Shown one piece after another: positions 1-7,184 of a DNA stretch of 44,315 nt. Source of the stretch: Comamonas sp. (GTDB lineage Bacteria > Pseudomonadota > Gammaproteobacteria > Burkholderiales > Burkholderiaceae_C); the NCBI RefSeq assembly GCF_009360615.1, contig NZ_SPEY01000027.1, forward strand, positions 1 through 44,315, in the 5' to 3' direction. How positions within the stretch are numbered: the first letter of the stretch is position 1; each line of letters begins with the position of its first letter. A program made the translations under genes and the position numbers. The notes under the pieces are model-generated. The model was given only the letters and a program-made list of their open reading frames with translations, was not told the DNA's origin and did not search any database.

Positions 1-67
1 CCACTCATCCACCGCTCCGTGTGATGAAGCCGCTATTCTAACCAGAAATTTCGACCTCAAAATGAAA

Positions 68-90
68 GTGCAGAAAGTTCTTTTCTGCAC
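68..90 (-). terminator. Probable terminator of the SPFH gene
   Basis: A 9-bp perfect stem (GTGCAGAAA / TTTCTGCAC) lies about 20 bases past the stop codon of the SPFH gene on the minus strand and is followed by a broken T-rich stretch (TTTCATTTT). The stem is good but the T tract is weak, so termination may be partial. Confidence 0.5.
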
Positions 91-109
91 GGCGCATGAA
101 GCGCGGCGC

Positions 110-1030
110 TCAGGCGCTCTTGCCCACCTGCACCATTTTCATGGCGGAGGCAATCAGGCCGGAGACCTCCGTCATGTTCGCAGGGATGACCAGGGTGGTG
201 TTGGCGTCCGCCGCCACCTTGCTGTAGGCGTCCACCGCACTCTCGGCCACCTTGAGCTGAACCGCCTGCTCGCCGCCGGGCTGGCGAATGGCCGTGGCCA
301 CACGCTCCAGCGCCTGCCCCGTGGCTTCTGCCACGGTGGTGATGGCAGCTGCCTCACCCTGGGCCTTGTTGATGGCAGCCTGCTTTTCGCCTTCGGAGCG
401 GGCAATGAAGGCCTCACGCTCGCCGGTGGCGATGTTGATCTGTTCCTGACGGCGGCCTTCGGAGGCGGCGATCAGGGCCCGCTTCTCGCGTTCGGCCGTG
501 ATCTGGGCCTGCATGGCGCGCAGAATCTCTGCGGGCGGCGTCAGATCCTTGATCTCGTAGCGCAGCACCTTCACGCCCCAGTTCAGCGCGGCCTCGTCGA
601 TGGCATTGACGACCTGGGCGTTGATCATGTCGCGTTCCTCAAAGGTCTTGTCCAGCTCCAGCTTGCCGATCACGCTGCGCAGCGAGGTCTGGGCGAGCTG
701 GGTGACGGCCATGATGTAGTTGGACGAGCCGTAGCTGGCGCGCATGGGGTCGGTGACCTGGAAGTAGAGAATGCCGTCCACGGTCAGCTGGGTGTTGTCG
801 CGCGTGATGCAGACCTGGCTGGGCACGTCCAGGGGAATTTCCTTGAGGCTGTGCTTGTAGGCGATGCGGTCCACGAAAGGGATCAGAAAGTTCAGGCCGG
901 GCGTGAGCGTTCCCGCATATTTGCCCAGACGCTCCTTGACCCATGCGTGCTGCTGGGGAACCACCTTGATCGAGCGCACGATGAAGATGACGGCAATGAT
1001 GGCGATGGCGAGGGGGACTGCGTAATCCAT
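110..1030 (-). CDS. SPFH/band-7 (stomatin-like) membrane protein, QmcA type
   Basis: A 306-residue membrane-anchored scaffold of the stomatin/prohibitin/flotillin superfamily, thought to organise membrane microdomains and protease complexes. Residues 1-18 form one hydrophobic anchor (MDYAVPLAIAIIAVIFIV); then follows the SPFH domain (VVPQQHAWVKERLGKY, LTPGLNFLIPFVD, about 25-190) and a charged Ala/Glu-rich coiled coil (about 190-260, with repeated EREKRALIAASEGRR and GEREAFIARSEGEKQA units). The start was set at 1030 because the ATG there is preceded by GGAG (CTGGAGACAAT) and begins the anchor; an upstream in-frame ATG at 1102 adds a non-conserved extension. The nfeD gene lies 90 bases upstream on the same strand, the usual partner. 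Resembles E. coli QmcA/YbbK. Function in this organism is inferred from family only. Confidence 0.93.
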   Translation of the reverse strand: MDYAVPLAIAIIAVIFIVRSIKVVPQQHAWVKERLGKYAGTLTPGLNFLIPFVDRIAYKHSLKEIPLDVPSQVCITRDNTQLTVDGILYFQVTDPMRASYGSSNYIMAVTQLAQTSLRSVIGKLELDKTFEERDMINAQVVNAIDEAALNWGVKVLRYEIKDLTPPAEILRAMQAQITAEREKRALIAASEGRRQEQINIATGEREAFIARSEGEKQAAINKAQGEAAAITTVAEATGQALERVATAIRQPGGEQAVQLKVAESAVDAYSKVAADANTTLVIPANMTEVSGLIASAMKMVQVGKSA

Positions 1031-1120
1031 ATTGTCTCCAGCCCTTGTGGGGCGTTGGTGTGAAGAAAGAGTGAGAGGTTTTCCAGGGCCCAGCATAACC
1101 ATGCCGGGGCCGGTGGATGA

Positions 1121-1546
1121 TCAGATCTTGTCGACCAGAAGGCGGTTGCCGATGACTTCGGCCACGCGATGAGTGCCGGGAATGGGCAGGGCGCCCTGGC
1201 GTCCCATGACGGTCCAGGTGGCACCGCGATAGCGGACCTGGGCCGTGCCGTCGGCATTCCACTGCTCCACGACCACGGTTTCGCCCACATCCATGTTGAC
1301 ATCGCGATTGCTGGAGGCGGGCTGTCTGCGCGGGCTGCGCTTGCGCAGCAGGTAGCAGGCGAGGACGGCGCCGGAGCCGAGCGCGGCCGCCGCGACGATC
1401 TGGCTGCTGCTGCCTGTGCCGAAGTGGGCGCAAAGCGCTCCGGCCATGGCGCCGAGCGCCAGCATGAGGAGATAGAAAGTACCGGTCAACAGTTCGGCAA
1501 TGACCAGCAAACCTGCAAGCAACCACCACGCGGTGGAGTGATCCAT
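1121..1546 (-). CDS. NfeD family membrane protein
   Basis: A 141-residue protein with two or three N-terminal membrane segments (WWLLAGLLVIAELLTGTFYLLMLALGAMAGAL, then VAAAALGSGAVLACYLL) and a small C-terminal OB-fold domain (about 85-141; MDVGETVVVEQWNADGTAQVRYRGATWTV when read in pieces). NfeD proteins are encoded beside SPFH proteins and are thought to bind them and modulate membrane-associated protease or quality-control functions. This short form lacks the N-terminal ClpP-like protease domain of long NfeD proteins. The start at 1546 has a strong AGGAG seven bases upstream; a longer frame reaches 1612 but would start inside the promoter region. Probably the first gene of a two-gene operon with the SPFH gene, fired by the leftward half of the bidirectional region at 1567-1602. 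Confidence 0.9.
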   Translation of the reverse strand: MDHSTAWWLLAGLLVIAELLTGTFYLLMLALGAMAGALCAHFGTGSSSQIVAAAALGSGAVLACYLLRKRSPRRQPASSNRDVNMDVGETVVVEQWNADGTAQVRYRGATWTVMGRQGALPIPGTHRVAEVIGNRLLVDKI

Positions 1547-1566
1547 ATCTGAGCTCCTGTTAATGC

Positions 1567-1602
1567 CTGTATTTAGTGCACCACATTCTGGGTTAAATAC
1601 AG
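1567..1602. promoter_or_regulatory. 9-bp perfect inverted repeat in divergent promoter region
   Basis: CTGTATTTA (1567-1575) and TAAATACAG (1594-1602) are perfect inverted copies separated by 18 bases, midway between nfeD and the decarboxylase. Each arm contains a TAAATA that could serve as a -10 element on its own strand, with a weak TTTAAC/TTTAGT -35-like element 16 bases upstream formed by the opposite arm. The symmetry suggests either a bidirectional promoter or a regulator site. The regulator is unknown. Confidence 0.5.
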
Positions 1603-1612
1603 CCTGTTTCAA

Positions 1613-1659
1613 AGCCGCAATAAGGATATTCCTTACACTTCGCGGCTGTTTCGTTTTTT
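1613..1659 (+). terminator. Leader hairpin with T-run before decarboxylase (possible attenuator)
   Basis: AGCCGC (1613-1618) pairs with GCGGCT (1642-1647), and inside it AAGGA/TCCTT (1622-1634) form a second hairpin with loop TAT. GTTTCGTTTTTT follows at once, as in an intrinsic terminator. It sits 27 bases before the decarboxylase start, on the coding strand of that gene, where no upstream rightward gene needs terminating. This position is what would be expected of a transcription attenuator; no leader peptide with Lys/Arg/Orn codons was found. Confidence 0.45.
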
Positions 1660-1685
1660 AGGCCTGATTGGTACGGAGGCTGTTC

Positions 1686-4181
1686 ATGAAGTTTCGCTTT
1701 CCCATCGTCATCATCGACGAGGACTATCGTTCCGAGAACACCTCGGGACTGGGCATCCGCGCCCTGGCTCAAGCCATTGAAGAAGAGGGCTTTGAAGTCC
1801 TGGGCGTGACCAGCTATGGCGATCTGTCGCAGTTCGCCCAGCAGCAAAGCCGGGCCAGCGCCTTTATTTTGTCGATCGACGACGAGGAATTCCAGCTCGG
1901 CGGCGACAAGGACCCCATCATTCACAGCCTGCGCGACTTCATCGGTGAAGTGCGCCGCAAGAATGAGGAGGTGCCCATCTATATCTACGGCGAGACCAAG
2001 ACCAGCCGTCACCTGCCCAACGACATTCTGCGTGAGCTGCATGGCTTCATCCACATGTTCGAGGATACGCCCGAGTTCGTGGCCAAGCACATCATCCGCG
2101 AAGCCAAGAGCTATCTGGAAAGCGTCCAGCCCCCGTTCTTCAAGGCGCTGCTCGACTACGCCGAAGACGGCTCCTACAGCTGGCACTGCCCCGGTCACTC
2201 GGGTGGCGTGGCCTTTCTCAAGAGTCCCGTCGGCCAGATGTACCACCAGTTCTACGGTGAAAACATGCTGCGCGCCGACGTTTGCAATGCCGTGGAGGAG
2301 CTGGGCCAGCTGCTGGACCACAACGGCGCCATCGGCGAGTCCGAGCGCAATGCGGCACGCATCTTCAATGCCGATCACTGCTACTTTGTGACCAATGGCA
2401 CCTCGACTTCCAACAAGATCGTCTGGCACCACACCGTGGCCCCGGGCGATGTGGTGGTGGTGGACCGCAACTGCCACAAGTCCATCCTGCACTCCATCAT
2501 CATGACCGGCGCGATTCCGGTGTTTCTCAAGCCCACGCGCAATCACTTCGGCATCATCGGCCCGATTCCGCAAAGCGAGTTCAGCGTGGAGTCGATCCAG
2601 GCCAAGATTGCCGCCAACCCGCTGCTCAAGGGTGTGGATGCCAAGGCGGTCAAGCCGCGCGTGCTGACCCTGACGCAGTCCACCTACGACGGCGTGCTCT
2701 ACAACACGGAAACCATCAAGAGCATGCTGGACGGCTATGTGGCCAATCTGCATTTCGATGAAGCCTGGCTGCCCCATGCGGCCTTCCACCCCTTCTATGG
2801 CAGCTATCACGCCATGGGCAAGAAGCGCAAGCGCCCGGTGCACTCGGTGGTCTATGCCACCCAGTCCATCCACAAGCTGCTGGCCGGCATCAGTCAGGCC
2901 TCTCATGTCCTGGTGCAGGACAGCCAGACGGAGAAGCTGGATCACCCGCTGTTCAACGAGGCGTACCTGATGCACACCTCGACCAGTCCCCAGTACAGCA
3001 TCATTGCCAGCTGCGACGTGGCTGCCGCCATGATGGAGCCCCCCGGCGGCACGGCTCTGGTGGAGGAGTCGATTGTCGAGGCGCTGGACTTCCGGCGCGC
3101 CATGCGCAAGGTGGAAGACGAGTTCGGCGACGACGACTGGTGGTTCGAGGTCTGGGGTCCTGAAGCCTTGGCCGAGGAGGGCGTGGGCACGGCCCAGGAC
3201 TGGATCATCCGCGGCACCGATGCATCGACCAAGACCCGCTCCAAAAAGAACGGCAAGGAGTTCGACAACTGGCACGGTTTTGGCGATCTGGCCGACGGCT
3301 TCAACATGCTGGACCCGATCAAGTCCACCATCGTCACGCCCGGGCTGGATCTGGACGGCGACTTTGCCGACACCGGCATTCCTGCGTCCATCGTCACCAA
3401 ATACCTGGCCGAGCACGGCGTGGTGGTCGAGAAGACCGGCCTGTATTCCTTCTTCATCATGTTCACCATCGGTATCACCAAGGGCCGCTGGAACACCATG
3501 CTGACGGCGCTGCAGCAGTTCAAGGACGACTACGACCGCAACCAGCCGCTGGCGCGCATCCTGCCCGAGTTCTGTCAGCAGCACCGCCGCTACGAGCGCA
3601 TGGGCCTCAAGGACCTGTGCCAGCACGTGCACGAGCTGTATGCCAAGTACGACATTGCCCGCCTGACGACCGAGATGTATCTGTCGGATCTCAAGCCTGC
3701 GATGAAGCCCTCGGATGCCTATGCGCATATCGCGCAGCGCAAGACCGAGCGTGTGGAAATCGACCACCTGGTCGGCCGCACCACCGTGGGCCTGGTCACG
3801 CCGTACCCCCCCGGAATTCCGCTGCTGATCCCTGGTGAAGTCTTCAACAAGAAGATCGTGGACTACCTGGTGTTCGCGCGTGAGTTCGCCAAGGAGTGCC
3901 CGGGCTTCGAGACCGATATCCACGGCCTGGTGGAACTGGAAGACGAAAACGGCGAGATCCGCTACTACGCGGACTGCGTGGCCGAGGAAAGCGTCAAGCC
4001 TGTGGCAGTGAAGAAGACGGTTGCGTTGAAGAAGCCTGCTGCCAAGAAGACGGCTGCGGCGCGCGGAGCCACGACAGGCGCCAAGGCGCCTGCCAAAAAG
4101 GCGGCAACAAAGGCGGCTGCCAAGTCTGCTGCGAAGCCTGCAGCGAAGGCTGCGGCCAAAACGGCAAGAAAGGCTGCATAA
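1686..4181 (+). CDS. Orn/Lys/Arg decarboxylase with H1-like C-terminal tail
   Basis: An 831-residue fold-III PLP enzyme that decarboxylates a basic amino acid (ornithine, lysine or arginine) to the matching polyamine or diamine, consuming a proton. Domains: N-terminal receiver-like wing domain (1-~130), PLP large domain with the Schiff-base lysine in ATQSIHKLLAG (Lys397), THGTS-type loop seen as VTNGTSTSNK, aspartate/histidine pair in LHFDEAWLPHAAF, and a C-terminal domain ending near residue 765. Residues 770-831 are then a low-complexity tail of Lys, Ala and a few Pro/Thr (16 Lys and 2 Arg in 62 residues), like the tail of histone H1 or bacterial AlgP/HctB-type proteins. The start at 1686 has GGAGG six bases upstream; an ATG at 1668 lacks this. 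Substrate cannot be decided from sequence alone. Followed by two terminators. Confidence 0.93.
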   Translation: MKFRFPIVIIDEDYRSENTSGLGIRALAQAIEEEGFEVLGVTSYGDLSQFAQQQSRASAFILSIDDEEFQLGGDKDPIIHSLRDFIGEVRRKNEEVPIYIYGETKTSRHLPNDILRELHGFIHMFEDTPEFVAKHIIREAKSYLESVQPPFFKALLDYAEDGSYSWHCPGHSGGVAFLKSPVGQMYHQFYGENMLRADVCNAVEELGQLLDHNGAIGESERNAARIFNADHCYFVTNGTSTSNKIVWHHTVAPGDVVVVDRNCHKSILHSIIMTGAIPVFLKPTRNHFGIIGPIPQSEFSVESIQAKIAANPLLKGVDAKAVKPRVLTLTQSTYDGVLYNTETIKSMLDGYVANLHFDEAWLPHAAFHPFYGSYHAMGKKRKRPVHSVVYATQSIHKLLAGISQASHVLVQDSQTEKLDHPLFNEAYLMHTSTSPQYSIIASCDVAAAMMEPPGGTALVEESIVEALDFRRAMRKVEDEFGDDDWWFEVWGPEALAEEGVGTAQDWIIRGTDASTKTRSKKNGKEFDNWHGFGDLADGFNMLDPIKSTIVTPGLDLDGDFADTGIPASIVTKYLAEHGVVVEKTGLYSFFIMFTIGITKGRWNTMLTALQQFKDDYDRNQPLARILPEFCQQHRRYERMGLKDLCQHVHELYAKYDIARLTTEMYLSDLKPAMKPSDAYAHIAQRKTERVEIDHLVGRTTVGLVTPYPPGIPLLIPGEVFNKKIVDYLVFAREFAKECPGFETDIHGLVELEDENGEIRYYADCVAEESVKPVAVKKTVALKKPAAKKTAAARGATTGAKAPAKKAATKAAAKSAAKPAAKAAAKTARKAA

Positions 4182-4198
4182 GCCTTGGCTTGTGCAAG

Positions 4199-4220
4199 GC
4201 CGGGGCGATCCCGGCTTTTT
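4199..4220 (+). terminator. Intrinsic terminator 1 after decarboxylase
   Basis: GCCGGG, loop GCGAT, CCCGGC, then TTTTT: a perfect 6-bp GC stem with T tract, 18 bases past the stop codon. Confidence 0.85.
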
Positions 4221-4228
4221 GCCCATCA

Positions 4229-4257
4229 GCCCGGAGTGCCTGCACTTCGGGCTTTTT
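4229..4257 (+). terminator. Intrinsic terminator 2 after decarboxylase
   Basis: GCCCGGAGTG and CACTTCGGGC form a 10-bp stem with one G-T wobble around a CCTG loop, followed by TTTTT. It is the second of two tandem terminators and ends 12 bases before the next gene. Confidence 0.85.
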
Positions 4258-4269
4258 CATATCCCTGCC

Positions 4270-4713
4270 ATGCCTTCATTCCTGCAACCGGCCGGCGCCG
4301 TGCCTCTGTGGAGACTGTTGGCTGCAGCCAGCCTGGGCTGGGCCTTGTTCATGCTCTGGGGCTGCCTCAATGAGACCGGCAGCAGCGGCGGGATGATTCT
4401 CGGGCTGTTCCCGTTTCTGCGTGGCGTCGAGCACACGGACAAGCTGGTGCATGCCGGCCTGCATGCGGTGCTGGCGGGTTTGCTCTGCTGCGCGGGGCTG
4501 GCGCGTGCGCATGCTACGGGATTGCGCTGGACCGCCGGGAAAGCCCTGGCCGTGGTGCTGGTCTGTGCCGGCTATGGCGGTGCGATCGAGCTGCTGCAGG
4601 CCGGCTTCTCCACCACGCGGTCAGGCGAGTGGCTCGATGCGCTGGCCAATGCCGCAGGCGCGAGCCTGGCCGTGCTGTTCATTCAGCGGCTGCGCCGCAT
4701 GCAGCATAAATAG
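4270..4713 (+). CDS. VanZ-like family integral membrane protein
   Basis: A 147-residue small membrane protein with about four hydrophobic segments (LLAAASLGWALFMLWG, AGLHAVLAGLLCCAGLA, ALAVVLVCAGYGGAIELL, ALANAAGASLAVLFI). The VanZ-like signature is visible: DKLVHAGLHAVLAG, then GGAIELLQ and SGEWLDALANAAGA. VanZ-type proteins confer low-level teicoplanin resistance in enterococci, but most proteobacterial members have no known function. The start at 4270 gives a protein that begins just before the first membrane segment; the ribosome site is poor, and the gene follows directly on the tandem terminators, so its own promoter is not obvious. The stop codon TAG is the first triplet of an intergenic repeat at 4711-4729. 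Confidence 0.75.
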   Translation: MPSFLQPAGAVPLWRLLAAASLGWALFMLWGCLNETGSSGGMILGLFPFLRGVEHTDKLVHAGLHAVLAGLLCCAGLARAHATGLRWTAGKALAVVLVCAGYGGAIELLQAGFSTTRSGEWLDALANAAGASLAVLFIQRLRRMQHK

Positions 4714-4760
4714 TAGCTGCTTGCGCCTGCACTGAGTTGTGTATAGGCATGAAGCTATTC
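4711..4760. repeat. Dispersed intergenic repeat, copy 1
   Basis: TAGTAGCTGCTTGCGCCTG (4711-4729) shares TAGCTGCT-GCGCC-G with the copy at 24191-24207, followed in both by a degenerate inverted half containing GGC and GCTAT. It starts exactly at the stop codon of the VanZ-like gene. I recall similar short repeats between genes of Comamonadaceae; that memory is unchecked. Confidence 0.55.
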
Positions 4761-4804
4761 GAGGCACAGGTGGTGATTGCGCAAGCCGCTCCTGCGTTTG
4801 ATGG

Positions 4805-5812
4805 CTATTCCAGAGTAATCTTCGCGTCGCGGATCAGCGCGGCCCAGCTGGCCTGCTCCTTCTGCAGATAGGCCTGGGCATCCTGAAGACTGCCGCCCAT
4901 GGGCGTACTGCCTTCGGACTGCAGCTGCCTGAGCACGGCAGGGTCCTGCAAGCCGGTGTTCACTGCGGCGTTGATCTTCTGCGCCAGCGCTGCAGGCGTG
5001 TTTCTGGGGGCCACGATCAGCTTCCAGTCCACGGCTTCGAAGCCGGGAAATCCGGACTCTGCCACGGTAGGAACCTGGGGCAGGATGGCAAGACGCTTGG
5101 CCGAGGTCACGGCCAGTGCGCGCAGGCGCTGGCCCTTGATCATGGGGTAGACCGCCTGGGGTGTGCCGAACATATAGTGGGTCTGCTTGCCCAGCAGATC
5201 GGTCACGGCCGGCGCGGCGCCCTTGTAAGGCACGTTGAGCACATCGATCTTGGCCTTGAAGGACAGCATTTCCCCTGCGAGATGGCCGACGGTGCCCGTG
5301 GAAGCCAGGCCTTGCTTGATGGCGCCGGGCTGGGCCTTGGCTGCGGCGATCAGATCCTGCAGCGATTTCCAGGGCGAATCGGTGGGCACGACCAGCACCA
5401 CGGGCTGCGAGGCCACCAGCGCCACGGGAAGCAGATCGGTCTTGGCGTTGAACGGCATGCTGGGCAGCAGCGAGGGATTGATGGCCAGATTGGCGGTCTG
5501 TCCCATGCCGAAGGTATAGCCGTCGGCCGGTGCCTTGGCGACGGCATCCAGTCCGATATTCCCGCCTGCGCCGGGCTTGTTGTCCACCACGATGACCCAG
5601 CGGTTCGCGGTCGCCATGCGCTCGCTGATCTGGCGCGTCACCGTGTCGGTGCCGCCGCCAGGCGTGAAGGGCACGACCATGCGGATGGACTTGGAGGGCC
5701 ATTCGCCGGGCTGGGCCGCAGCACTGCCTGCGGCAAGCGTCATGGCCGTCAGCGCGCATGCTGCCATCGTCAGGCGGCGGTTCGGGTGTCGGTAGGAAGG
5801 GCTGTGTGGCAT
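4805..5812 (-). CDS. Bug-type periplasmic solute receptor (TctC-like), receptor 1
   Basis: A 335-residue tripartite tricarboxylate transporter receptor that binds a carboxylated solute in the periplasm. A signal peptide spans about residues 1-34 (basic start, then LTMAACALTAMTLAAGSAAAQ). Family hallmarks: [23 protein letters not shown] near the mature N terminus, DNKPGAGGNIG, and VPYKGAAPAVTDLLG. The start at 5812 has AGGAG upstream. It is the last gene of the leftward HMG-CoA lyase / CoA-transferase operon, 108 bases after the transferase, so its ligand is probably the acid activated by that operon. No TctA/TctB permease genes are nearby, which is normal for the many orphan Bug proteins of Burkholderiales. 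Confidence 0.92.
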   Translation of the reverse strand: MPHSPSYRHPNRRLTMAACALTAMTLAAGSAAAQPGEWPSKSIRMVVPFTPGGGTDTVTRQISERMATANRWVIVVDNKPGAGGNIGLDAVAKAPADGYTFGMGQTANLAINPSLLPSMPFNAKTDLLPVALVASQPVVLVVPTDSPWKSLQDLIAAAKAQPGAIKQGLASTGTVGHLAGEMLSFKAKIDVLNVPYKGAAPAVTDLLGKQTHYMFGTPQAVYPMIKGQRLRALAVTSAKRLAILPQVPTVAESGFPGFEAVDWKLIVAPRNTPAALAQKINAAVNTGLQDPAVLRQLQSEGSTPMGGSLQDAQAYLQKEQASWAALIRDAKITLE

Positions 5813-5920
5813 GGTTTTGTCTCCTGAAATCTGGAAGTTGGGGTAAAGAATCCCGCAGGGCGCGCCTGGGCGTCCTGTTCTGGGGGCGTGTGGTGCGCAG
5901 CGATGGCCGCGCAGGGCCGC

Positions 5921-7144
5921 TCAGTCGGACTGGCCCTGTGCCAGTGCCTGGGCCTGATCCTGGCTATAGCCCAGCGCCGTCAGAATCTCCAGGCTGTGCT
6001 CGCCGAGCCTGGGCGGCGAGAGGCGCACCTGCAGATGCTTGCCGTCCAGGGTCAGCGGCAGCAGCACGGTCTTGCTGTCGCGGCCGTCGGGCAAGGTGAT
6101 GGGGGCCAGCGCGCCGGTGGCGTTGAGGTGCGGGTCCTCGAGCAGGTCGTGCGGACGGGCGATGGGCGCGAACGGCAGGCCCTTGTCCTCGAAGATCTGG
6201 GCAATATGCGTGGCGCTATAGCCGGCCATGGTTTCGCGCAGCAGCGGCATCAGCCAGCTGCGGGCCTGCACGCGGTCGTTGTTGCTGCCAAGGCGCGGAT
6301 CGTCGCGCAGCTGGGCCAGGCCGAAGGCATCGCAGAACTCGCGCCATGCGCCATCGCTGACCACGGCCAGAAAGATCTGCTCGCCGCCCTGAACTTCGAA
6401 CACGTCGTAGATGGCCCAGGCCGAAATGCGCGCGGGCATCGGGGCTGCGGGCTTGCCGGTCACTGCGTACTGCATCATGTGCTGGGCGATCAGAAACACA
6501 TTGTTCTCGAACAGTGCGCTTTGCACTTCCTGGCCCTTGCCCGTTTTCTCGCGCTGCGCCAGGGCTGCCATGGCACCCATGGCACCGAACATGCCGCCCA
6601 TGATGTCGTTGACACTGGTGCCCGCGCGCAGCGGGTCGCCGGGGCGTCCTGTCATATAGGCCAGGCCGCCCATCATCTGCACCACCTCGTCCAGGGCCGT
6701 GCGGTGCTCGTAGGGGCCGGGCAGAAACCCTTTGTGGCTCACGTAGATGAGGCGTGGAAACTGCTGCTTGAGACTTTCATAGTCCAGACCGAGCTTGGCC
6801 ATGGTGCCCGGCTTGAAGTTCTCGGTCACTACATCGGCCGTGGCGATCAGCCGCAGCGCCGCTTCCTGGCCCTCGGGGGTCTGCAGATCCAGCGTCAGGC
6901 TTTTCTTGTTGCGGTTGAACAGCGGGAAAAAGCCCGATCCCGAGCCCAGCAGCTTGCGTGTGGCATCTCCGTTGCGGCCGTGACCCACAGGCTCGACCTT
7001 GATGACTTCTGCGCCCAGATCGGCCAGCATCAGGCCGCAGCTCGGGCCCATGACCATATGGGTGAATTCCACCACGCGGATGCCGGCATAGGGCAGGGGG
7101 GGGGTGCCGGTGACGGCGGATTCGGTTGAGGAGTACATATTCAT
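5921..7144 (-). CDS. Class III CoA-transferase (CaiB/FRC/SUGCT family)
   Basis: A 407-residue family III CoA-transferase that moves CoA from a donor such as succinyl-CoA onto a carboxylic acid. Seen: N-terminal VVEFTHMVMGPSCGLMLADLGAEVIKVEP, the NKKSLTLDL strand, VVTENFKPG, and the probable catalytic aspartate in HRTALDEVVQ (Asp152), followed by GRPGDPLRAGTSVNDIMGG. Start at 7144 is supported by AAGAAG upstream; a second ATG two codons later is possible. It lies 40 bases downstream of the HMG-CoA lyase gene in the same operon, so a dicarboxylate such as 3-hydroxy-3-methylglutarate is the most reasonable acceptor, by analogy with human SUGCT (glutarate/HMG CoA-transferase). A run of nine C residues at codons 14-17 (7096-7104) could be slippage-prone. 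Confidence 0.9.
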   Translation of the reverse strand: MNMYSSTESAVTGTPPLPYAGIRVVEFTHMVMGPSCGLMLADLGAEVIKVEPVGHGRNGDATRKLLGSGSGFFPLFNRNKKSLTLDLQTPEGQEAALRLIATADVVTENFKPGTMAKLGLDYESLKQQFPRLIYVSHKGFLPGPYEHRTALDEVVQMMGGLAYMTGRPGDPLRAGTSVNDIMGGMFGAMGAMAALAQREKTGKGQEVQSALFENNVFLIAQHMMQYAVTGKPAAPMPARISAWAIYDVFEVQGGEQIFLAVVSDGAWREFCDAFGLAQLRDDPRLGSNNDRVQARSWLMPLLRETMAGYSATHIAQIFEDKGLPFAPIARPHDLLEDPHLNATGALAPITLPDGRDSKTVLLPLTLDGKHLQVRLSPPRLGEHSLEILTALGYSQDQAQALAQGQSD

Positions 7145-7184
7145 CTCTTCTTGTTTTCGGCCGCGGTTGCAGGCCGCTGCGTGA

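Noticed and set aside
1567..1602. LexA (SOS) box
   Set aside because: CTGT and ACAG are present at the ends, but they are 28 bases apart instead of the 8 required by the CTGT-N8-ACAG consensus.
1593..4226. Very long open frame on the minus strand opposite the decarboxylase (about 877 codons)
   Set aside because: It is wholly antisense to a well-conserved enzyme, its translation is rich in His, Val, Gly and Leu with no domain, and such frames are common opposite GC-rich genes. The same applies to long antisense frames opposite typA, infB, nusA, ilvD, matB and yejF.
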